The notes under the pieces: model-generated
The model's input: the letters and a program-made list of their open reading frames with translations, nothing else
Told to the model about the DNA's origin: nothing
Databases searched by the model: none
NCBI GenBank assembly: GCA_030631415.1
Contig: DAOVLE010000080.1
Span: 1-19,667, forward strand
Source: JAAEQG01 sp023133475
GTDB lineage: Bacteria > Planctomycetota > Phycisphaerae > UBA1845
Direction of reading: 5' to 3'
Length of the DNA: 19,667 bases
Position numbers and translations under genes: made by a program
Part shown: piece after piece, positions 7,609 through 14,965 of the stretch
How positions within the stretch are numbered: position 1 is the stretch's first letter
Layout of the letters: every line of letters begins with the position of its first letter

Positions 7609-8882
7609 TTCCCGACGGTCTCCTTCCGGCGGATGAGCGTTTCAGCTTTCACCAGCTTAGGGTCAGTCCCAATTTTGTTGCGTATCTCGTTGACAAGCGT
7701 TCGCGCTTCCTGCAGATTGCCTTCTTCGATCACTAGGAAGAGCCTGCTAAGTCGGTCCTTGATTTCCTGCGGTCGACCTGGAACATGCATCAGATCCTCC
7801 AGGATACGACAGGAATCTTGACCGTACGCCTCGGTGGGCTGGGACATCTCTATACCTTGTCGCGTATATCGCAGAAGCATGATGTTTTCTGCTTGAACAT
7901 GGCTCAGCACTTGAGGCGAGTGCGTGGAAACAACAAACTGGCAATTGGGAAATGTTTTCGTCAGCGAGGGTATGATGCTCCTCTGCCAGGCTGGATGAAG
8001 GTGAAGATCGATCTCATCGATCAGCACGATTCCACTGCCATTCAAGGCATCCTCGCGCCCGGGGTTGGCGATCGCCAGTCGTCGAGCCATATCCCCAACC
8101 ATAGCCAGCAAGCATTTCTCGCCATCGGAAAGCTGGTTGACCGTGAAAACCTCATGTTTTTTGTTCAGCGTCATGCGGTGCGGCATGCGACGAACGCGGA
8201 GGTTGGAGTAACCTGGCATAATCGATTCAATTGCCCTGCGGACAGCTCGCAACTGAGGATCTTCCCACTGCGATCCGCGAGGAGGATGATTCTCCATATC
8301 CGGGTCCAGCCTGCGCTCGTTCTCGAGGTCCTCGCGCTCACGAAACCATTCGAAGAAAAGGCGGAAGTTGCTTTTCGCCCCGACGAGAGCGTTCTCGTAT
8401 GCATCTATCTGTTCCGCAAACGAATGTTTCTCTCTGATTCTCAGGGGGATGTCGAGCACAGACCGGTTTACAGGATAGAGGACGAACAGGGGTACGCCGG
8501 CTGCGCGATTTTCCTTCAGGCGGCTATGAATTGCCGCAACGACTTCTTTAAGCCGATCGAATTCGCTAAACGTCTCCCTGGCTCGCCCTTTCCTTGTTTT
8601 ACTGACAGTCCAAGTGCAGTCTTCATTTTGATAGGTCGCCGTTACGCGGATCGACGTCTCAGACTCGTCATTGGTAATGTCATCATCCGTAAGTTTGCGA
8701 CCAGCTCCGCTTGAGGTGCGGACTCGGGCGGGCAGCCACGACAGCACATTGGCGACGCAATCAAGGATGCTCGATTTACCGGCACCATTATCACCCTCCA
8801 GGACGTTTAGCTTATCCTGGAAGTCAATGTGTAGCTGCCGTATGGCCCGGAAGTTTTTGATATCCAGCGATTGGATCCTCAT
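7605..8882 (-). CDS. ptuA: Septu anti-phage defence ATPase PtuA
   Basis: 425 aa, SMC/ABC-like AAA ATPase. Walker A is GDNGAGKSS (30-38), the ABC-type signature LSDGEK is at 251-256, Walker B IVLIDEID at 285-292 carries catalytic E290, followed by LHLHPAWQ, and the switch His is H321 in STHSPQVL. These are the marks of the PtuA/retron-associated ATPase group. The ATG at 8882 has GGAG (complement of 8892-8895) 9 nt upstream. PtuA forms the ring that holds and restrains PtuB, with ATP state acting as the switch in studied systems. No reverse transcriptase or msr/msd-like gene lies on either side, so this is a stand-alone Septu rather than a retron. All catalytic motifs are intact. Confidence 0.92.
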   Translation of the reverse strand: MRIQSLDIKNFRAIRQLHIDFQDKLNVLEGDNGAGKSSILDCVANVLSWLPARVRTSSGAGRKLTDDDITNDESETSIRVTATYQNEDCTWTVSKTRKGRARETFSEFDRLKEVVAAIHSRLKENRAAGVPLFVLYPVNRSVLDIPLRIREKHSFAEQIDAYENALVGAKSNFRLFFEWFREREDLENERRLDPDMENHPPRGSQWEDPQLRAVRRAIESIMPGYSNLRVRRMPHRMTLNKKHEVFTVNQLSDGEKCLLAMVGDMARRLAIANPGREDALNGSGIVLIDEIDLHLHPAWQRSIIPSLTKTFPNCQFVVSTHSPQVLSHVQAENIMLLRYTRQGIEMSQPTEAYGQDSCRILEDLMHVPGRPQEIKDRLSRLFLVIEEGNLQEARTLVNEIRNKIGTDPKLVKAETLIRRKETVGK

Positions 8883-9367
8883 GGCAGATTACTCCATGTC
8901 TATCTGTTTGCGGCTGTCGCTATTCTAGCACAATCCGCACCTTTCCCGGCTGGCCAAGCGATTCTGGAAGTCGGCCAAGTGCTGCCGTCGCCCATCGCTC
9001 TGCTCCCGCAGCCCTCAGGCCGAATCGATGTGGTCTCGTAACTCCGCGTTATTATGCCTTGCTGCTAGTTGCTGTCAATCCAGTTCGCAGATAGCGTTGG
9101 ATCTGAGGCGCGAACTCCGCGCCCATCGTTCCCGGTTCCCGGAGGCGTGACGTGGGGGAGCGGACGCGGTCCGCACAGCGGACCCTACATCGCTGCATAT
9201 GGCTGAAGAGTTACCTGCGTTTTTATTGGCCATTGTGCAGGCTGGAAGCCTGCGCTACGAGTTTGGCTGACACGATAAGTTTGATATGATGGCACAAACG
9301 GCGAAGCGGCATTACCGAGGCGCCAATTCACGTGGAGACATACGACAGTTTGCGAGGACAATCAATC
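8883..9367. other. Repeat-rich non-coding spacer between divergent units
   Basis: No gene is supported here. It holds three short perfect hairpins: 9107-9123 (GGCGCG, 5-nt loop, CGCGCC), 9160-9174 (GCGGAC GCG GTCCGC, continuing into GCGGACCCTAC) and 9237-9253 (GCAGGCT GGA AGCCTGC followed by GCTACG). They look like members of dispersed REP-like families. None is followed by a T-run, so they are not obvious terminators. The last 100 bases carry a candidate promoter for the metallo-hydrolase gene. I looked for a reverse transcriptase fragment and found none. Confidence 0.6.
9263..9290 (+). promoter_or_regulatory. Candidate sigma-70 promoter for the beta-CASP gene
   Basis: TTGGCT at 9263-9268, a 16-bp spacer, and TATGAT at 9285-9290, about 78 bp upstream of the ATG at 9368. 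The -10 is strong and the -35 acceptable. It lies just after the last REP-like hairpin. Prediction only. Confidence 0.4.
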
Positions 9368-10771
9368 ATGCAGGCGAAATTGCGGTTTCATGGTGCAGCC
9401 CAAGAGGTTACCGGCTCGATGCACCTTATCGAAAATAATGGCCACACCATCGCACTGGACTGCGGGATGTTTCACGGGCGCCGGGCGACAGCCAATGCCA
9501 AGAACCGCAGCTTCCCGTGCCCACCATCCAGGATCGACGCTGTGGCCCTCTCACATGCCCACATAGATCATTGCGGCAAACTCCCGCGGTTGGTGAAGGA
9601 GGGGTTTTCCGGCCCAATCTACGCCACGCCGGCCACCTGTGACCTGGTGAAGCTTCTGCTGGCTGACTCCGCCTACATCCAGGAAGAAGATGCCGCCTAC
9701 TGGAACAGAAAGCGGGTCAAACTCGGCGAGGCTCCCATCGAACCGCTGTACAAACAACCGGACGTGGATGAAGTTATTAAACTGCTTGAACCGCGGCGGC
9801 TGGGTGAGGGATTCGAGGCTGCCGACGACATTCATGTGACCCTCCACGAAGCCGGGCACATGCTCGGGTCCGCGGGCATGAGCATCGAAGTGGGCGGCAG
9901 GCAGAATGATGCGGTGCGCGTTGTGTTCACCGGCGACCTGGGCCGTTTGCACCTGGCTATCCTGCGCGATCCCGCGCCGTTGCCGGAATGCGACTATCTG
10001 ATCTGCGAGAGCACCTACGGCGGGCGCGAGACACAGGATAACCAACGCATGGACGAGCAGTTGGCAGAGGTCATCAACCGGACCATCGAGCAGGGTGGTA
10101 AGTTGATTATCCCGGCGTTCGCTGTCGGCCGGACTCAGGTGATCGTCTATCATTTTCGCCGATTGGCCTACGAGCGCCGCATCCCCCAGAACATCCCGCT
10201 GATCGTTGACAGCCCGTTGGCAGTGCGTGCCACTGATGTCTTCCGGCAGCATCCGGAGGTTTACGATGTGGAGGCTTCCGCATTTCGGCGGGTGACCGGC
10301 GATTTGTTCAAATGCCCCGATTGCGAATACACCCGTAGCGTCGAGCAGAGCAAGGCATTGCACGCCCGCAAAGAGCCGATGATTATCATCTCCGCCAGCG
10401 GGATGTGCGAAGCCGGGCGCATCTTGCACCACCTCAAGAACAACATCGGGAACCCGCGCAATACCATTCTGATAGTCGGGTATCAGGCGGCACATACCCT
10501 GGGCCGCCGGCTGGTCGAGAAGCAGAAGCAGATTCGCATCTTCGGCGAGACGTACAAGGTGAAGGCCCGGGTGAAGACGCTAAACGGATTCAGTGCTCAT
10601 GCCGACGCGAGCGAGTTGGTGGAATGGACCGCTCCGCTGGCGTCATGTGTTCGGCGTGTTTTCCTGGTGCACGGTGAGCCGGATCAGGCTCAGGCGCTGG
10701 CCGCCGGCATGGGCAACAGCGGCTTTAAGGATGTGGTAATACCCGAAAGCGGCCAGACCTTCGAGATTTGA
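9368..10771 (+). CDS. Beta-CASP metallo-beta-lactamase RNA-processing enzyme
   Basis: 467 aa. ATG 9368 is chosen over an upstream GTG (9332) because GCGAGGA lies about 9 nt before it and homology starts at MQAKLRFHGA. The metallo-beta-lactamase part has all zinc ligands: H63-A-H65-I-D67-H68, H164 in HEAGHMLGSAG, and D190 in FTGDLGR. The beta-CASP cap shows motif A in CESTYGGR (214), the SASGMCEAGRILHHL stretch with motif B His, and the motif C His in GFSAHADASEL. This is the CPSF73-like (YSH1/Cft2, COG1236-type) group, which acts as RNA endo- or exonuclease in mRNA maturation and decay. It is complete and cytoplasmic. The exact RNA targets in this lineage are not known. Confidence 0.92.
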   Translation: MQAKLRFHGAAQEVTGSMHLIENNGHTIALDCGMFHGRRATANAKNRSFPCPPSRIDAVALSHAHIDHCGKLPRLVKEGFSGPIYATPATCDLVKLLLADSAYIQEEDAAYWNRKRVKLGEAPIEPLYKQPDVDEVIKLLEPRRLGEGFEAADDIHVTLHEAGHMLGSAGMSIEVGGRQNDAVRVVFTGDLGRLHLAILRDPAPLPECDYLICESTYGGRETQDNQRMDEQLAEVINRTIEQGGKLIIPAFAVGRTQVIVYHFRRLAYERRIPQNIPLIVDSPLAVRATDVFRQHPEVYDVEASAFRRVTGDLFKCPDCEYTRSVEQSKALHARKEPMIIISASGMCEAGRILHHLKNNIGNPRNTILIVGYQAAHTLGRRLVEKQKQIRIFGETYKVKARVKTLNGFSAHADASELVEWTAPLASCVRRVFLVHGEPDQAQALAAGMGNSGFKDVVIPESGQTFEI

Positions 10772-10775
10772 TCAG

Positions 10776-10794
10776 GTAGGGCGGGTTCCACCCG
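10776..10794. repeat. GTAGGGCGGGTT-type palindromic repeat unit
   Basis: GTAGGGCGGGTTCCACCCG lies 5 bp after the beta-CASP stop. It is one arm of the same module that occurs as a full pair at 11932-11988. It can form a CGGGT/ACCCG hairpin but has no T-run. Confidence 0.6.
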
Positions 10795-10907
10795 TTGCGG
10801 GAGGCTACACCTGATCCGCCGGTTTGACGATTGTACTGGGAACAGTGTATGTTTCACCGCTTCCTAAAGAGGGGGCAACGCCGATAATAAGAGCAGGAGA
10901 CACTTGG

Positions 10908-11840
10908 ATGGCTAATTACCTGGTAACCGGCGGAGCGGGGTTCATCGGTTCGCACCTGACCGCCCGGCTGGTGGAGGACGGGCACACCGTGCGCGTGCTG
11001 GACAATTTCAGCACGGGCAAGCGTGAGAACCTGGCAGCCGTCCCCGGGCACTTCGAGCTGCTCGAGGGTGATCTGCGTGTGCCCGAGGACTGCCGGGAGG
11101 CGTGCCGGGGCATCGAGGTGGTTTTTCACATTGGGGCACTGCCCTCGGTGCCCAAGTCGATCGAGCAACCGCAGGATTGCCACGACTGCAATGTGAACGG
11201 GACGTTTAACCTGCTGATGGCGGCGGTGGAGTGCAAGTGCCGGCGGGTGATCTATGCCGCCAGCAGTTCCGCCTATGGCGACGTGGAGGTCTCGCCCAAA
11301 ATCGAGACGCTCCGCCCGGAGCCCAAAAGCCCCTACGCCGTCCAGAAGCTCGCCGGGGAACTGTACTGCCGGACGTTCCATGAGTGCTTCGGGCTGGAGA
11401 CGTTTTCCCTCCGCTATTTCAACGTGTTCGGGCCGCGGCAGGACCCCAAAAGCCAATATGCGGCGGCGATCCCTGCCTTCATCATGGCGATCCTGGCCGA
11501 TCAGCCGCCAACCATCTTCGGGGACGGCGAACAAACCCGCGACTTCACCTATATCGACAATGTGGTGCACGCCAACGTGTTGGCGGCACAGGCAGATCGC
11601 CTGGCTGGTGAGGCGGTCAACGCCGCCTGCGGGCGGTCCATCAGCCTCAACCAGATCATCAACCAGATCAACAAGGTCACCGGAAAGAACATCGCACCGG
11701 TCTACGCCGAACCGCGCCCGGGAGACGTGCGCCATTCGCTGGCAGACAACCGCCTGGCGAAAGAGTTGATCGGTTATGATCCGCTGGTAGACTTTGATGA
11801 GGGGTTGGCGCGGACCATCGAGTATTACCAGACGTTGTGA
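10908..11840 (+). CDS. NAD-dependent nucleotide-sugar epimerase/dehydratase (extended SDR)
   Basis: 310 aa. The ATG at 10908 follows AGGAG with good spacing and gives the normal family start; an upstream TTG frame from 10824 adds only unconserved residues. Motifs: NAD-binding TGGAGFIGSH (7-16), acidic D32 for the adenosine ribose, catalytic Ser in the SSSAYG segment (119-124), Y143xxxK147 in SPYAVQK, and LRYFNVFGPRQDP. The closest recognisable group is UDP-GlcNAc/UDP-Glc C4-epimerases of surface-polysaccharide pathways (WbpP/Gne-like); the exact sugar cannot be read from sequence. A second epimerase follows after a palindromic block, so the two may jointly supply sugars for an exopolysaccharide or glycan made elsewhere. 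Confidence 0.9.
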   Translation: MANYLVTGGAGFIGSHLTARLVEDGHTVRVLDNFSTGKRENLAAVPGHFELLEGDLRVPEDCREACRGIEVVFHIGALPSVPKSIEQPQDCHDCNVNGTFNLLMAAVECKCRRVIYAASSSAYGDVEVSPKIETLRPEPKSPYAVQKLAGELYCRTFHECFGLETFSLRYFNVFGPRQDPKSQYAAAIPAFIMAILADQPPTIFGDGEQTRDFTYIDNVVHANVLAAQADRLAGEAVNAACGRSISLNQIINQINKVTGKNIAPVYAEPRPGDVRHSLADNRLAKELIGYDPLVDFDEGLARTIEYYQTL

Positions 11841-11889
11841 TCCGTTTGGGATGCGGCTGGGTTGGCGAACCGCCCGGCGATAACCCGAA

Positions 11890-12048
11890 TTCATGAACGC
11901 AGAGACGCAGAGACGCAGAGAGATGACAGTTGTAGGGCGGGTTTTACCCGCCGTGCCATGTCGAGAAGGCGGGTGGAACCCGCCCTACGATTTGAATCGC
12001 AACTTCCTTTTCCGCAATACTCTGCGTCTCTGCGTCTCTGCGTTCATA
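11890..12048. repeat. 160-bp nested palindromic block between the epimerase genes
   Basis: The outer arms are TTCATGAACGCAGAGACGCA... (11890-11921) and its complement ending in CGTTCATAAA (12020-12048), built of iterated GCAGAGAC. Nested inside is a second pair: GTAGGGCGGGTTTTACCCGCC from 11932, and its partner ending in GGAACCCGCCCTAC at 11988. Each inner arm can also fold alone. One outer module recurs at 1408-1437 and one inner module at 10776-10794. It looks like a dispersed modular repeat. It leaves 30 bp to galE, so it may affect galE transcription or message folding. Confidence 0.75.
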
Positions 12049-12078
12049 AAAACCCCGGGCTAACGATAAGGATGCGCT

Positions 12079-13068
12079 ATGAAGATTCTGGTGACAGGCG
12101 GGGCTGGTTACGTGGGTAGTCACTGCGTGCGGGGGCTTTGTGACGCGGATCACGAGGTGGTGGTGTATGACGACCTGCGTGCGGGGCACCGCGAGGCGGT
12201 GGATAAGCGGGCCACGCTGGTCGAAGCCGGCTTGGCTGACTTGCCGGTTCTCGAAAAGACGGTCAAAGGTGCGGGGTTCGAGGCGGTGATGCATTTTGCG
12301 GCTTCGCTGGACGTTGGGGAATCTGTCAAGCATCCGCTGGATTACTACGAGAACAACATGGTGAACACCGTGCGGCTTCTGCGTGTCATGGAACAGCACC
12401 AGATCACGAAGTTTGTTTTCAGCTCGACTTGTGCGATATACGGCATTCCTGAGTCGGTCCCCATCACCGAGGTGATGTCGCAGTCGCCGATCAATCCTTA
12501 CGGCCACACCAAGCTGGCGATGGAATGGGCGATGCGGGACTCGGCGGTGGGTTGGGGTTTGGGGTGCTGCGCCCTGCGGTACTTCAACGCTGCCGGTGCG
12601 GCATCGGACGGGACGCTGGGCGAGGACCATGACCCGGAACTGCATCTGATCCCCATCGTGTTGCAGGTGGCTTTGGGGCAGCGAGAGAAGGTGCGGATTT
12701 ATGGTGTGGATTACCCCACGCACGACGGGACCTGTGTGCGGGACTACACCCACGTTGAGGATCTGGCGTCGGCTCATCTGCTGGCGATCGAATCTCAGCA
12801 GACCGGTTGCTTTAGATGTTTCAACGTGGGCACTGGGGTGGGTTCGACCGTCAAGGATATTCTCGAAGCCGCTCGTGAGGTTACCGGGCATCCCATCCCC
12901 GCCAAACCAGCCCCCCGCCGCCCCGGCGACCCTCCGGAGCTCTATGCCGATCCGACCGAGATCATGAGTAAACTCGGTTGGAAACCAAAGTACACGGACA
13001 TACGGCAAACCGTGCGGACAGCATGGCAATGGCATCAGGCTCACCCACACGGCTTCCAATCCGAATGA
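12079..13068 (+). CDS. galE: UDP-glucose 4-epimerase
   Basis: 329 aa, a typical length for GalE. It interconverts UDP-glucose and UDP-galactose in the Leloir pathway and supplies UDP-galactose for glycans. Motifs: TGGAGYVGSH (6-15), MHFAASLDVGES with the GalE-specific loop, catalytic SST (115-117), Y141-G-H-T-K145, LRYFNAAGA, and the late VRDYTHVEDLASAH. AAGGAT lies 8-9 nt before the ATG. No extra domains. It sits downstream of another SDR epimerase in the same direction but is separated by the palindromic block, so it may have its own promoter. Confidence 0.95.
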   Translation: MKILVTGGAGYVGSHCVRGLCDADHEVVVYDDLRAGHREAVDKRATLVEAGLADLPVLEKTVKGAGFEAVMHFAASLDVGESVKHPLDYYENNMVNTVRLLRVMEQHQITKFVFSSTCAIYGIPESVPITEVMSQSPINPYGHTKLAMEWAMRDSAVGWGLGCCALRYFNAAGAASDGTLGEDHDPELHLIPIVLQVALGQREKVRIYGVDYPTHDGTCVRDYTHVEDLASAHLLAIESQQTGCFRCFNVGTGVGSTVKDILEAAREVTGHPIPAKPAPRRPGDPPELYADPTEIMSKLGWKPKYTDIRQTVRTAWQWHQAHPHGFQSE

Positions 13069-13129
13069 CTCACTAGCGAGATCGCCACCCAATTACGGGT
13101 TTGCTTACTAAATGTTGCCCCATGGCGAC

Positions 13130-13158
13130 TTGACCGTATGTGTGATCTTGTTTATGCT
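13130..13158 (+). promoter_or_regulatory. Candidate sigma-70 promoter for tRNA-Phe
   Basis: TTGACC at 13130-13135, a 17-bp spacer, and TATGCT at 13153-13158, about 115 bp upstream of the tRNA. Both hexamers are close to consensus and the spacing is ideal. No GC-rich discriminator is obvious. Prediction only. Confidence 0.5.
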
Positions 13159-13273
13159 CTCCGTTTATCGAAGCCTGGAGCTTGGGTTTCGGTGTGATTG
13201 TCTGGTGCGAGTTGCGATTGTCACGGAGGAGAGGCCTGTGTGACAGCCTCTGGCCGGGCAGTTGCCGACCAGC

Positions 13274-13346
<73 letters not shown>

Positions 13347-13354
13347 GTTCCGTG

Positions 13355-13387
13355 AACCCCTAAGCCACAATGGCTTAGGGGTTTTTT
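13355..13387 (+). terminator. Intrinsic terminator after tRNA-Phe
   Basis: A perfect 12-bp stem, AACCCCTAAGCC / GGCTTAGGGGTT, with loop ACAAT, runs directly into TTTTTT (13382-13387). It begins 8 nt past the tRNA and is the only textbook terminator seen in this window. Confidence 0.93.
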
Positions 13388-13607
13388 GTTCCCTGACGAT
13401 TTCCTGACGGACTTGGAATTGTATGTTGACTGACCCGTTGCAAAGACTGCCCCAACGGTGACCCAAGCGATGGCGATGACCGGTCTGAACAATGTTAGTC
13501 CGTGCTTTCCTGAATGACTTCGGCCATGCCGAGGTGCAGAGTTGACTCCTGGTTGCCGGGTCCGGCGCAGGCACTTACGGGGTCGGATAGCCAACCTGAG
13601 TAATGAA
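13388..13607. other. Non-coding spacer downstream of tRNA-Phe
   Basis: No supported gene. The stretch could have held an integration junction, since tRNA 3' ends are common attachment sites, but I find no second copy of the tRNA 3' end and no integrase. The minus-strand frames here are shadows of the tRNA and terminator. Confidence 0.5.
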
Positions 13608-14825
13608 ATGAATAGAGAACCAGTAAATCGCGTGGGGCTGCTTATTCTGCTGTTGGCCCTGTTGGTCCCAGCCATCGGTGCCCGCGCTGAGCAGCCACTT
13701 CAGTTCTGGGATCGTCAGAGAAAGGGCGCCAATCTCTTCAATAAGGTCGAAACGCGCGAACGGCTTGAGACAGCCCGCGACCTTGGGATCGAATTCATTC
13801 GCCTCGCCGCGGACAAATGGGAGTCGGACAGCCGAGACTTCCTCATCGGCAGTGCCGATGAGTTCACCGCAATCCAGGAGAAGGATTTCACCAGGCTCCG
13901 CACGGTGCTCGATCAGGCCGACGAACTCGGCCTGAAGGTGGTCTACACGTGCCTCAGCCTGCCCGGCGCGCGATGGAGACAACTGAACGGAGGCAAGAAC
14001 GACGCGCGGCTGTGGACGGAAGAGAAGTACCTTGAGCAGACGGAGCGTTTCTGGAGGGAATTGGCGGCACGGCTCACCGGGCATCCAGCCATCGTCGGAT
14101 TCAACCCTCTCAACGAGCCGCATCCCGAACGCTCGTTTGGATTCCAGGATTTCCGGACACAGGACGTGGCGCAGTGGTATTCGCAGCAAGTTCGGGGCAC
14201 ACCAGCCGACCTCAATCGATTCAACCAGCGGATTGTCAGGGCCATCCGGGAAGTTGACCAGACGACCCCCATCATTCTCGACGCCGGGCACTACGCGATG
14301 CCCTGCGGGTTCCACTATCTGGAGCCGGTGAACGCACCGGCGGTCCTCTATGCGGTTCACATGTACGAGCCGTTCGCGTTTACCTGCAAGCGCATCAACA
14401 ACAACCGCTACAAATACCCAGGCAAAGTCGCCGTGGGTGCGGGGGGAAAAGCGATTCAATGGAATCGGGCAGAACTGCGTCGCTTTCTGAACCCGGTTGT
14501 TCAGTGGGCCCGGCGGTGGAAGGTGCGGCCTGGCCGAATCATCGTGGGTGAGTTTGGATGCGACCGCCGTGCCGACGGTGCGGCGGCGTACCTGTCCGAC
14601 CTGATCGACATCTTCAACGAGCGGGGCTGGCATTGGGCGTTCTACGCTTACCGTGAGGATACGTGGGACGGGATGGACTACGAATGCGGAACAGGCGGGC
14701 TCGGCTGGGGGTACTGGAAGGCTGTCGAAGCCGGTGAGAAACCGCAAGTGCCGCGCAAGCACAATCCACTGTTCGAAGTCCTCGCCAGAGAATTCCGCAC
14801 ACTGCCGCAACGCTCGGATGACTGA
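13608..14825 (+). CDS. Secreted glycoside hydrolase family 5 (cellulase-like)
   Basis: 405 aa from ATG 13608, chosen because it opens a signal peptide (VNRVGLLILLLALLVPAIGARA, cut near residue 27); a longer alternative-start frame from 13542 lacks sense. The single (beta/alpha)8 domain shows the GH5 pair: acid/base E170 in GFNPLNEP and nucleophile E315 in IIVGEFG. It also shows HMYEP (251-255) and aromatic residues near W342 that line the cleft. GH5 enzymes cut beta-1,4-glucans, mannans or related polymers with retention; the exact substrate is not readable. There is no binding module or dockerin. It stands alone after the tRNA and is followed by a REP-like palindrome. Confidence 0.92.
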   Translation: MNREPVNRVGLLILLLALLVPAIGARAEQPLQFWDRQRKGANLFNKVETRERLETARDLGIEFIRLAADKWESDSRDFLIGSADEFTAIQEKDFTRLRTVLDQADELGLKVVYTCLSLPGARWRQLNGGKNDARLWTEEKYLEQTERFWRELAARLTGHPAIVGFNPLNEPHPERSFGFQDFRTQDVAQWYSQQVRGTPADLNRFNQRIVRAIREVDQTTPIILDAGHYAMPCGFHYLEPVNAPAVLYAVHMYEPFAFTCKRINNNRYKYPGKVAVGAGGKAIQWNRAELRRFLNPVVQWARRWKVRPGRIIVGEFGCDRRADGAAAYLSDLIDIFNERGWHWAFYAYREDTWDGMDYECGTGGLGWGYWKAVEAGEKPQVPRKHNPLFEVLAREFRTLPQRSDD

Positions 14826-14870
14826 ACGCCTTGGATGCAGAGAATCGGGTTTCACTGTTCAGGTGGGTGG

Positions 14871-14895
14871 CATGGCCCACGCTTGCGTGGCCATG
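14871..14895. repeat. REP-like palindrome after the GH5 gene
   Basis: CATGGCCCACG / CGTGGCCATG with a 4-nt loop and one bulged base. No T-run follows, so termination is doubtful. It sits 45 bp past the GH5 stop and about 70 bp before the first Rhs fragment, close to where the Rhs cassette begins. Confidence 0.55.
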
Positions 14896-14965
14896 AGAAG
14901 TGCGACAACTTTCCATCCAGTGATGATGTCTTCTGACCACACCGGAGCACGGCAGGGCGGCGTTA

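Noticed and set aside
7785..8714. Long plus-strand frame of 309 codons opposite the Septu ATPase gene
   Set aside because: It is antisense to ptuA, whose Walker A, signature, Walker B and switch motifs are all intact; the plus frame has no protein-like pattern.
9107..9253. Hairpins taken as terminators of the flanking genes
   Set aside because: None is followed by a T-run, and neighbouring genes point away from this spacer, so no transcript would need ending here.
8883..9367. Retron RT or non-coding RNA upstream of the Septu genes
   Set aside because: No frame with RT motifs and no long msr/msd-like inverted pair; only short REP-like hairpins.
10854..11894. 346-codon minus-strand frame opposite the first epimerase
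   Set aside because: The plus strand has full SDR motifs (GGAGFIG, YxxxK); the minus frame is a shadow.
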